From positions 104,793 to 168,792 of the forward strand of contig JACTNA010000019.1 of NCBI GenBank assembly GCA_014584315.1: DNA of 64,000 bases, in the 5' to 3' direction. How positions within the stretch are numbered: the first letter of the stretch is position 1; every line of letters starts with the position of its first letter. Of this stretch, positions 45,491 to 51,873 are shown one piece after another. A program made the position numbers and the translations under genes. This DNA is from Planctomycetota bacterium (lineage in GTDB: Bacteria > Planctomycetota > Phycisphaerae > Phycisphaerales > UBA1924). The notes below the pieces were generated by a model, which did not search any database, had not been told where the DNA came from, and saw only the letters and a program-made list of their open reading frames with translations.

Positions 45491-46534
45491 CTACCTCCAA
45501 TCCACCACCACCTTCCCGAACTGCTCCCCCGCCTCCAGCCGCTCATACGCCTCCCGGCACTCCCGAGGCCCGAACACCCGGTCCACCGCCGGCGCGAGCG
45601 CGCCCGACCGCAGCAGGCTCGCCACTTCCCGGAACTCCTCGTTCGACCCCATCGTCGAGCCGAGCACCCGCAACTGGTTCCAGAAGATGCGCGCCAGGTC
45701 CGTCGTCGCGTCCGCCCCGGTCGTGCAGCCCGGCGTCACGTACGCCCCCCCCCTCGCCAGGCTCCGGATGCACGCCAGGTGCGTCGCCTTGCCCACCGAG
45801 TCCACCGCCACGTCCACGCCGCGCTTCCTCGTCCACGCCCGGACCTCCTTCGACCAGTCCTGCCCCGTGTCATGGATGAGGCAGGCCGCCCCCAGCCCTC
45901 GCGCCCGCTCCAGTTTCCACTCGTGCCGGCTCGTCACCGCGACCGGGCACCCGAAGTGCCGCGCGATCGCCAGCGCGCTCGTCGCCACCCCCCCCCCGAT
46001 CCCCGTGATCAGCACGCTCTGCCCCGCCCGCAGCCCCGCCTTCGTCACCATCATCGACCACGCCGTCAGCGCGCACAGCCCGAACGCCGCGGCCTGCGCC
46101 GGGTCCGCCTCCCCCACGTCCGCCAGGTTGTCCGCCGGAACCGAGAACCGCTCCGCGTGCGCCCCGAACCGGTGCTCCCCGATCAACTCGTACTCCGGCG
46201 CGAGCGTCGAGCCGGGCGGGTCGTCCGCCCGCGCCCCCCGCCGCACCCGCACCGCCGCGTTGAAGATCACCCGCCGCCCGACCCACGCCGCGTCCACGCC
46301 CTCCCCCGCCGCCTCCACCACCCCGCACGCGTCGCACCCCGACACGCGCGGGTACGCCAGGTCCAGCCCCGGCACGCCGCGACCCACCCACAGGTCCATG
46401 TGGTTGAACGCCGAGCACAGCGTCCGCACCACCACGCACCCCGCCCCCGGCGGCCCGGCGTCGGGCCAATCCTCCCGCAACGACACGTTCGGCGCAACCG
46501 GCGAACCCTGCCGAGCAACAACGATGGCTTTCAT
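45491..46534 (-). CDS. Zinc-binding-dehydrogenase (MDR) family oxidoreductase
   Basis: 347 aa, quinone-oxidoreductase-like MDR fold: GROES-like N-terminal half with NHMDLWVGRGVPGL and PRVSGCDACGVVEAAGEGV (possible Cys zinc ligands), then a Rossmann half with VLITGIGGGVATSALAIA and GATYVTPGC-type end. NAD(P)H-dependent reduction of quinones, ketones or enals is likely; the substrate is unknown. The start at 46534 is preferred over an in-frame ATG 17 codons upstream. TATCGT lies six bases upstream and no Shine-Dalgarno is present. Confidence 0.88.
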   Translation of the reverse strand: MKAIVVARQGSPVAPNVSLREDWPDAGPPGAGCVVVRTLCSAFNHMDLWVGRGVPGLDLAYPRVSGCDACGVVEAAGEGVDAAWVGRRVIFNAAVRVRRGARADDPPGSTLAPEYELIGEHRFGAHAERFSVPADNLADVGEADPAQAAAFGLCALTAWSMMVTKAGLRAGQSVLITGIGGGVATSALAIARHFGCPVAVTSRHEWKLERARGLGAACLIHDTGQDWSKEVRAWTRKRGVDVAVDSVGKATHLACIRSLARGGAYVTPGCTTGADATTDLARIFWNQLRVLGSTMGSNEEFREVASLLRSGALAPAVDRVFGPRECREAYERLEAGEQFGKVVVDWR

Positions 46535-46540
46535 GCCGAC

Positions 46541-46546
46541 ACGATA
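46541..46546 (-). promoter_or_regulatory. -10-like hexamer (TATCGT) before the MDR gene
   Basis: TATCGT lies six bases (GTCGGC) before the ATG at 46534. It matches the leaderless geometry seen at other genes. Confidence 0.4.
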
Positions 46547-46602
46547 CAGCGCACGCGTCCCCCGCGCGCCGCCGCCGAACCGCACTCAAAGAGACGTCAT
46601 CC

Positions 46603-46995
46603 CTATCCCTGCACGGTCGGCTGCCCGGCCACGTGCTTCAGCCCGCGCCGGCGGTCCCGCAGACGGCGGCTCTTGCCCGCCCGATCCCGCAGGAAGTACA
46701 ACTTCGCCCGCCGAGCGTCCCCACGCCGCACGACCTCGAACTTCGCGATCAGCGGCGAGTTGATCGGCCACGTCCGCTCGATCCCCACGTCGTCCACCAC
46801 GCGCCGCACCGTGACCATCTCGTTGATCCCCCGCCCCTTGCGCGAGATCAGCACGCCCTGGTACACCTGGATGCGCTCCTTGTCCCCCTCCACGATCCGC
46901 GCATGAACGTTGATCGTGTCACCGATGTCCATGAGCGGCAAGTCCGACTTCAACTGCTCGGCGTTGATGCTCTCGATCACCTGCTGCATGCCCAT
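46603..46995 (-). CDS. rplS: 50S ribosomal protein L19
   Basis: 130 aa. MDIGDTINVHARIVEGDKER, YQGVLISRKGRGINEMVTVRR and INSPLIAKFEVVRRGDARRAK, LYFLRDRAGKSRRLRDR match L19, which lies at the interface of the two ribosomal subunits. Third gene of the rpsP-trmD-rplS run, 104 bp after trmD. Confidence 0.96.
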   Translation of the reverse strand: MGMQQVIESINAEQLKSDLPLMDIGDTINVHARIVEGDKERIQVYQGVLISRKGRGINEMVTVRRVVDDVGIERTWPINSPLIAKFEVVRRGDARRAKLYFLRDRAGKSRRLRDRRRGLKHVAGQPTVQG

Positions 46996-47099
46996 GGCCT
47001 ACCTCGCGTCCTGATGCCCCTCGCCCGACCCGCCGGCGGAAACCCCGCCGACACCCCGGTCCACAGGGCCGAAAGCCTATGCCCCGCCCCGCCGGGGGT

Positions 47100-47856
47100 C
47101 TATTCCCCTTGCTCCGACCGCGGCCCGAGCAGATCCGGCCTCCGCTCCCGAGTCCTCTTCACCATCTCCTCCAGACGCCACCGCGCCACGGCCCCGTGGT
47201 CGCCGCTCACCAACACCTCCGGAACCTCCATCCCCTCCCACACACGCGGCCGGGTGTAGTGCGGGCAATCCAGCAGCCTCGCCCCCTCCGGGATCCCCAA
47301 CTCCCGCGCCACCCGCGGCTCGATCGGCGACCCGTTCGGGTCCGTCGTCGGCGCTCGCCCGAACGAGTCCTGCTCCGCCGAGTCCTCATCCCCCAGCGCG
47401 CCCGGCAGCACCCGGATCACCGCGTCCGTAGTCCCCCAGCGACACCTCCAGGGGCGCCAGCCGTCGGATCACCCGCTCGTCGATCCCCTCGTACCGCCCG
47501 GCGATCAGCAGCAGCCGGGGCCGACCCGCCAACTCACGCACCAGGTCCTGCGTCAGCCGCGTCCCCTGCGGCGTGAGCAGCACCCGCGTCGCCGGCCGCG
47601 CGTCCGCCGCCTCCACCACCCGCACCGCGTCCCACAGCGGCTGGCAGGTCATCACCATCCCCGGCCCCCCCCCGAAGGGCCGGTCGTCCGTCTTCTGGTG
47701 CTTGTCCGTCGTGTACGCCCGCAGGTCGTGCGCGTGCCACTCGACCAGCCCCGACGCTCGCGCCCGCGCCGGGATCGACACCCCCAGCGCGCCCGGCGGA
47801 TCGGCCGCGAACACCTCCGGAAAGGTCGTCAGGATGTCGAACCGAAGCACGCCCAT
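47100..47856 (-). pseudogene. trmD: tRNA (guanine-N1)-methyltransferase TrmD, frameshifted by a deletion
   Basis: TrmD methylates G37 of tRNAs reading CCN-type codons, to stop frameshifting, and is normally essential. Reading from 47856 (MGVLRFDILTTFPEVF) the protein is intact through FGGGPGMVMTCQPLWDAV and [14 protein letters not shown] to SLGDY, where the frame changes at about 47427. The rest continues from the other frame as [46 protein letters not shown] and RWRLEEM to 47100. About 13 residues (the YVLSGGEL loop that binds S-adenosylmethionine) are missing: one G remains between GDY and DAV, so the lost DNA is 38 bases by comparison with other TrmD sequences. Confidence 0.8.
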
Positions 47857-47898
47857 GATCGACCCATCATCCTTGGCCCGCCCCACACCCGACGCCGC

Positions 47899-47932
47899 AA
47901 AACGAAACACCCCGGGCGGCTTCGCCCGGGGC
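47899..47932 (-). terminator. Intrinsic terminator between rpsP and trmD
   Basis: On the minus strand, CCCCGGGC (47931-47924) pairs with GCCCGGGG (47917-47910) across a GAAGCC loop, followed by TGTTTCGTTTT. A terminator here splits rpsP from trmD-rplS, or acts as an attenuator. Confidence 0.7.
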
Positions 47933-47957
47933 GTGCTGTCAACTCCTCAGAGGGCGT

Positions 47958-48299
47958 TCAGCCCTCGGCCGCGGCCGGCGCGGCGGCCTTCCGGGCTTCG
48001 ACGCGCTTCCGGTCGATCTCCCGCTGCGCCTCCCACGCCTTGCGGTCCTCCGCCGTCAGCAGGTCCAGCCGCGCCAGCAGGTCGCGGACGGTATCGCTCG
48101 GCTGCGCGCCGACGCTCAGCCAGTGCCGCACACGCTCACCGTTCACGCTCACCTGCTTGGACGGGTCCGACGCGATCGGGTCGTACCACCCGAGGTTCTC
48201 GATCACGCGCCCGTCGCGCCGCGTGCGCTTGTCGATCGCGTTGATGCGGTAGAACGGGCGGTGACGACGCCCGAAACGCTGAAGCCTGATCCGAACCAT
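47958..48299 (-). CDS. rpsP: 30S ribosomal protein S16
   Basis: 113 aa. MVRIRLQRFGRRHRPFYRI, VIENLGWYDP and LSVGAQPSDTVRDLL are the core of S16, followed by an Arg/Ala-rich tail typical of the longer forms. Start at 48299 fixed by the conserved MVRIRL. Upstream in many bacteria would be ffh; here the tRNA-Leu island begins about 200 bp upstream. There is no rimM between this gene and trmD. Confidence 0.96.
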   Translation of the reverse strand: MVRIRLQRFGRRHRPFYRINAIDKRTRRDGRVIENLGWYDPIASDPSKQVSVNGERVRHWLSVGAQPSDTVRDLLARLDLLTAEDRKAWEAQREIDRKRVEARKAAAPAAAEG

Positions 48300-48472
48300 G
48301 CCGGACTCCTCGCCGCCCACGCGGCCCAATGCCTGCCGACGCCGCCCGGGAAGGGGAGGCGCTCACGCTCGTTCTTGGACACTTCTGCCGGCCCGGCCAC
48401 ACACCGGCCCGGTTTCGAGCGGGCGGAAGTGTAGGCAACCCCAACCGCCCCTCCCCCACAGGTCCCCGGCTC

Positions 48473-48500
48473 TTTGGCCCTTTGGCCCTTTGGCCCTTTG
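48473..48500. repeat. Octamer tandem repeat (TTTGGCCC)x3
   Basis: Three perfect TTTGGCCC units plus a partial one (TTTG) run from 48473 to 48500, just beyond the left tRNA remnant. The unit length equals that of the octamers inside mqnE (CAAGGGAT type). Confidence 0.7.
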
Positions 48501-48508
48501 CACTCAAG

Positions 48509-48561
48509 CGGGCCAGGTGGGAGTCGAACCCACACTCCCCTTTCGGGGAAGCGGATTTTAA
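48509..48561 (-). pseudogene. Displaced 3' half of tRNA-Leu(UAA), left end of the island
   Basis: Read on the minus strand, 53 bases match in length and architecture the 3' half of a class II tRNA-Leu: from the anticodon TTAAAA, through the variable arm (CCCC/GGGG hairpin) and T arm (GTGGGTTCGACTCCCAC), to the acceptor CTGGCCC. No 5' half precedes it; the adjacent bases do not form an anticodon or acceptor stem. It therefore looks like the displaced end of a tRNA gene split by integration. Confidence 0.75.
48547..48561. repeat. Direct repeat (att core), left copy
   Basis: GGAAGCGGATTTTAA is identical at 48547-48561 and 50365-50379. The two copies mark the ends of the island, 1818 bp apart. 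It lies in the anticodon-arm region of tRNA-Leu. Confidence 0.75.
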
Positions 48562-48577
48562 GTGACGCAGAATCCGC

Positions 48578-48632
48578 TTTGGCTACGCCAGATCGCCGAT
48601 TTCCCGGCATCAATGGCTACCACTTTGGCTAC
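48578..48632 (+). repeat. Three TTTGGCTAC-type direct repeats at the left end
   Basis: TTTGGCTAC (48578-48586), ATGGCTACC (48613-48621) and TTTGGCTAC (48624-48632) occur in one orientation just inside the left att core. The right end has a matching set (50235-50269). This is how integrase arm-type binding sites are arranged. Confidence 0.55.
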
Positions 48633-48727
48633 ATGGCCAGCGCCCCTCACGGGGCCCCAAGCGATCTCGTTGCGGCGCAGCCGGACTCCTCCCTTGACGA
48701 CGGATGACGACACGACAGGCATCTGAA

Positions 48728-49471
48728 TCAGCGATGTCGCTTCTTGGCCCGGGCGGCCTCGATCGCCTCCCGCTGCGGAGTCCGCCCTGTCCTCCAAGCG
48801 TCCTCGTCTGCGACAGGCTCGTCCCGCTCGGGAGACCCTGCTTCGTGCTTCAACTCGGCCTCGGGCGGAATTGGCCCCTCCCAAGCCTCGATGCTCTTGC
48901 CCTGATTTCCTACCCAGACGTAGACAGATGGCAAGAGGACTTCAAGGCCGTTCTCCAAGTCTCTCTTGAACGCTCGGAGTCGGTTCACGATTGGAACGAG
49001 ACCCTTGACCATGAGATCGAGGCGCTCACCATCAGCGAGCCACACCCGTATCGGTTTGCTGCGCATTCGTACGTCGTCCAGTTTGAGCAGATCCTCAACC
49101 TTGACGGACATGATGTACGTTCTGTGCGTCTCAAGCAGAGCCGATTGGCGGCCAGACTTGTGGTCATCGAACAACCCTCGGGGAATCTGGTCAATGCCCT
49201 CAGGCAGCAACATGACGCTCTCAATCTGGAGGGACCTCCCCTTGTTAAAGATGCGGATATTGAGGCGCTCTTCGCTCAGCTTGCGAGTGCCGTTCGGCTT
49301 CAGAACTTCATGGTGGTCTGCTTTCGCTTCGAGAACTACAGACTCTTGACGGCGTAGTCGCCTGTGGTTGTGCCAGGACAGCCAGAGGGCTCCCCATGCG
49401 GCAAGGGCAGACAGCAGCCAGATGATCCGCGCAATCCAGTCGGCGGCGGTAAGCGACTCCCAGTCGATCAT
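48728..49471 (-). CDS. Island protein 2: unknown, one N-terminal membrane helix
   Basis: 247 aa, not recognised. A membrane helix at about residues 12-33 (RIIWLLSALAAWGALWLSW) is followed by a basic cytosolic segment (HNHRRLRRQESVV) and about 200 soluble residues with a beta-rich middle (RLNIRIFNKGRSLQIESVML). The C-terminus is acidic, then ends in basic residues (AIEAARAKKRHR). GC content here is lower than in neighbouring genes. The gene lies 28 bp after the one at 49500, on the same strand, so they form an operon. Confidence 0.6.
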   Translation of the reverse strand: MIDWESLTAADWIARIIWLLSALAAWGALWLSWHNHRRLRRQESVVLEAKADHHEVLKPNGTRKLSEERLNIRIFNKGRSLQIESVMLLPEGIDQIPRGLFDDHKSGRQSALLETHRTYIMSVKVEDLLKLDDVRMRSKPIRVWLADGERLDLMVKGLVPIVNRLRAFKRDLENGLEVLLPSVYVWVGNQGKSIEAWEGPIPPEAELKHEAGSPERDEPVADEDAWRTGRTPQREAIEAARAKKRHR

Positions 49472-49499
49472 GCTTGCATTGTACCTCTTCTTCGGTGAC

Positions 49500-50096
49500 C
49501 TACCGCCGGGGCGGCTCGGGGATGGACTCAAGCGGGACGTACTTCTTCAACGCCTGTCCGAGTGTCGTCGGATTGCCCTCCATCCGAACTCCTCCAGTCG
49601 CAATCCCGGCAGCCTCCAGTCGTGCGATTGCCGTCGTCTCGGGAAGCTCCTTCTCGATCAGTTTCCGAGCCTGCCTGCCATGCATCTCGTTTACCTGATA
49701 CGCCAGTTCTACTGCCGATAGCTGCTGGACTCCGTCAGACAGAACTCGGACTTGAGAACGAGTTGGGTTGTCGCGAAGAATCCACTCGATGATTGCGCCG
49801 TAGTAGACCTCTTTCGCTGCTTCATCATCCAGCATCGCCTTCCCTGTGACCTCGATAAAAAGGTCCACTTGCTCGTCGGAGGCAGCAGCTTCGAAATCAG
49901 CTACTCGACGCTCGACATCGTGAAGAAGCTTCTCGACCCTATCAACTCGTCGCTGATCTCGGCGAGATCGATATCGATCGGCGAACGCCGTAGCCTCGGA
50001 GGCCGCCGATGCACTTGGCAGACCAAAGATCGCCGCAATGACCCCAAGTACGAACGTAGCGCTTGGTAGCGCAAGGTCTCTGGACTCACTCGACAT
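49500..50096 (-). CDS. Island protein 1: unknown, one N-terminal membrane helix
   Basis: 198 aa, not recognised. It has an AAGGAG site at a good distance, then a hydrophobic helix or signal (LALPSATFVLGVIAAIFGLP) at about residues 9-28 and a charged helical stretch (DRYRSRRDQRRVDRVEKLLH), after which it is mostly helical: SDGVQQLSAVELAYQVNEMH and GRQARKLIEKELPETTAIARL. GC content of 49921-49980 is 52% by count, against about 70% in nearby core genes. Together with the gene downstream it is the whole coding content of the island. Confidence 0.6.
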   Translation of the reverse strand: MSSESRDLALPSATFVLGVIAAIFGLPSASAASEATAFADRYRSRRDQRRVDRVEKLLHDVERRVADFEAAASDEQVDLFIEVTGKAMLDDEAAKEVYYGAIIEWILRDNPTRSQVRVLSDGVQQLSAVELAYQVNEMHGRQARKLIEKELPETTAIARLEAAGIATGGVRMEGNPTTLGQALKKYVPLESIPEPPRR

Positions 50097-50234
50097 GCTG
50101 CGGACTCCTTGTTGGTATGACTGGACCGATGCGGACGGCGTTCTCACCGGTGGCTGGGGTAGTAGCGCAGCCTGTCGACATGGCCCTTGGCATGGCCACA
50201 CGCTACCCCTCGGGCTGTCGACCGGCCACGGGAA

Positions 50235-50269
50235 CTGGCTACTGCTTTTGGCTAAGGCGGTTTGGCTAC
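50235..50269 (+). repeat. Three TTTGGCTAC-type direct repeats at the right end
   Basis: CTGGCTACTG (50235-50244), TTTGGCTAA (50247-50255) and TTTGGCTAC (50261-50269) occur in the same orientation as the left set. They are spaced 12 to 14 bp apart and lie about 60-100 bp inside the right tRNA-Leu. Confidence 0.55.
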
Positions 50270-50326
50270 ATGCATGGCGACAAGGTCAATGCCGGCAGAA
50301 ATGCCTTGTCTTGGAGGCATTTGGAA

Positions 50327-50412
50327 TGGGCCCGGAGGGACTCGAACCCTCACTCCGGTCTCCCGGAAGCGGATTTTAAATCCGCCGCGTCTGCCGGTTC
50401 CGCCACAGGCCC
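50327..50412 (-). tRNA. tRNA-Leu(TAA), intact, right end of the island
   Basis: 86 nt, the expected length for leucine. Acceptor GGGCCTG pairs with CGGGCCC (one G-T pair), discriminator A at 50327, anticodon stem GCGGA/TCCGC with loop TTTAAAA (anticodon TAA), long variable arm TTCCGGGAGACCGGAG and T arm GAGGGTTCGAGTCCCTC. CCA is not encoded. Its 3' half (50327-50379) has a counterpart at 48509-48561. Confidence 0.93.
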
Positions 50413-50516
50413 GGAAAGCAGATATGGTATCGAGGGGCCGAGAAACGTGCGGATTGAGACCCTCCCGGCGCGTCAGCCACCCCGGTCTTCCGGAGGTTCC
50501 ACGCACGCGCGGTTCG

Positions 50517-50546
50517 TTGGCACGGGCGGAGACATCCAGCTACACT
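50517..50546 (+). promoter_or_regulatory. hicBA promoter (TTGGCA - 18 - TACACT)
   Basis: The -35 TTGGCA (50517-50522) and -10 TACACT (50541-50546) are 18 bp apart. The ATG of hicB at 50553 lies six bases after the -10, so the transcript would start at the start codon. This is the best-supported promoter in the window. Confidence 0.6.
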
Positions 50547-50552
50547 TGAGGC

Positions 50553-50777
50553 ATGGAGCGATCTTTCCCGGTGGTGCTCATCCCCCAACCAGAAGGGGGG
50601 TACTTCGTCGACTGCCCGTCGCTGCCGGGGTGCTACAGCCAGGGCGAGACGATCGATGATGCCTTGGCGAATATCGGAGAGGCTATCTCCCTCGCACTTG
50701 AGGACATGACCTCTCGAGGCGAGTCGATCCCAGAACCGTCCAAGACCATCTTCGCGCAGGTTCGAGTCGCGGGATGA
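50553..50777 (+). CDS. hicB: HicB-like antitoxin
   Basis: 74 aa. It follows the HicB fold: FPVVLIPQPEGGYFVDCPSL, PGCYSQGETIDDALANIGEA and ISLALEDM, a partial RNase H-like domain that binds and blocks HicA. The usual C-terminal DNA-binding (RHH or HTH) tail is absent, so it must repress through its own fold or not at all. It overlaps hicA by 4 bp (ATGA). Confidence 0.9.
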   Translation: MERSFPVVLIPQPEGGYFVDCPSLPGCYSQGETIDDALANIGEAISLALEDMTSRGESIPEPSKTIFAQVRVAG

Positions 50778-51001
50778 GCCGCCTGCCGGTGGTCTCCGGA
50801 CGCCAGACGGTCGTGGCTCTCCAGGCTGTCGGCTATGTCGCGGTGCGTCAACGTGGAAGCCACGTTCGATTGAGGCATCCGAGCGAACCAGGTCGCAAGC
50901 CCGTGACCATCCCGGACCATCGGGAGTTGAAATCGGGAACGCTCCGCGCGATCCTACGGGATGCAGGTTTGAGCGTGGAAGAGTTCGCGAAGTTGCTCTG
51001 A
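50774..51001 (+). CDS. hicA: HicA-like mRNA interferase toxin
   Basis: 75 aa, the double-stranded-RNA-binding-like fold of HicA. The catalytic histidine lies in RQRGSHVRLRHP (H30), and VTIPDHRELKSGTLRAIL is the usual second half. It cleaves mRNA and tmRNA when HicB is lost. Order is antitoxin then toxin, with ATGA overlap. Located 140 bp beyond the tRNA-Leu 5' end. Confidence 0.9.
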   Translation: MSRLPVVSGRQTVVALQAVGYVAVRQRGSHVRLRHPSEPGRKPVTIPDHRELKSGTLRAILRDAGLSVEEFAKLL

Positions 51002-51032
51002 TTACCACCCCGCCAAGTCACGTCACGCCCCT

Positions 51033-51091
51033 CAGCCGTGGGCTTCAGCCCGCGTTCCCTTTTACTTCCGAGCCGCGGGCTTTAGCCCGCG
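51033..51091. repeat. Two REP-like palindromes after hicA
   Basis: Two copies (51033-51054 and 51070-51091) of the GAGCCGCGGGCT...AGCCCGCG hairpin, separated by 15 bp. The same element is at 45423-45444. Confidence 0.7.
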
Positions 51092-51142
51092 CTCCCCCTC
51101 CCCACCCGGACCGACCGACGCCCCCGCGTATCATCCCGCCCC

Positions 51143-51871
51143 ATGGCACGAATCATCGTCCTCCAGCACAGCCCCGAGGGCGTCCCCGGACGCCTCGGCG
51201 TCACCCTCCGCGACCACGGCCTCCGCCTCGACGTCCGCCGACTCGACCTGCTCGGCGCGCCGGCCGTCCCCACCGACCTCGACGATGTCGCCGGCGTCCT
51301 CTCGCTCGGCGGTCCGCAGAACGTCGGCGAGCCTCACGACTGGATGGACCCCGAACTCGCCTTCCTCAAGGCCGCCCACGACGCCGAACTCCCCGTCATC
51401 GGCGTCTGCCTCGGCTGCCAACTCATCGCGGCCGCACTCGGCGGCGATGTCGCCCCCATGGACCGCGCCGAGTACGGCTTCGCCCCCATCGACATCACCA
51501 TCCCCGGCCAGACCGAGACCATGCTCACCGGCATCCCCTGGCGGCACCACCAGTTCCACGCCCACGGCCACGAAGTGACCCGCGCGCCCGACGGTGCGAC
51601 CATCCTCGCCGCTTCGCAGGCGTGCAAGGTCCAGGCCTACCGCGCCGGACTCCGCACCTTCGGCTTCCAGTTCCACTTCGAGTGCGACCGCGTCATGATC
51701 GCCCGACTCGCCGAGCGATGCCGCGACGACCTCGCCGCCCTCGGCCTCTCCCCCGAGGAGATCGACCGCCAGGCCTCGCTCCATTACGAGCGCTACGCCC
51801 TCATCAGCGACCGCCTCGCCGTCAACCTCGCCACCTACTGCTTCCCGGCCGCTCGTCTTCTCGCGGTCTGA
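51143..51871 (+). CDS. Class I glutamine amidotransferase-like protein
   Basis: 242 aa. The catalytic cysteine is in VIGVCLGCQLIA (C89), the histidine and glutamate in FGFQFHFECD. This makes it a stand-alone class I amidotransferase, similar to those that hydrolyse glutamine or gamma-glutamyl compounds (for example the PuuD and GMP synthase-like groups); its synthase partner, if any, is not adjacent. A TATCAT hexamer lies eight bases before the ATG. The next gene begins 2 bp downstream. Confidence 0.88.
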   Translation: MARIIVLQHSPEGVPGRLGVTLRDHGLRLDVRRLDLLGAPAVPTDLDDVAGVLSLGGPQNVGEPHDWMDPELAFLKAAHDAELPVIGVCLGCQLIAAALGGDVAPMDRAEYGFAPIDITIPGQTETMLTGIPWRHHQFHAHGHEVTRAPDGATILAASQACKVQAYRAGLRTFGFQFHFECDRVMIARLAERCRDDLAALGLSPEEIDRQASLHYERYALISDRLAVNLATYCFPAARLLAV

Positions 51872-51873
51872 GC

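Noticed and set aside
42198..46763. A 1521-codon open frame on the plus strand across the sulfotransferase, mqnE and MDR genes
   Set aside because: Antisense or out-of-frame relative to clear genes for most of its length, with no recognisable domain.
48509..48597. Left tRNA-like sequence as a complete tRNA-Leu with a 10-base insertion in its anticodon loop
   Set aside because: Removing ten bases does restore GCGGA-TTTAAAA-TCCGC, but no matching acceptor or D arm exists beyond it, so it is an orphan 3' half, not an intron-containing tRNA.
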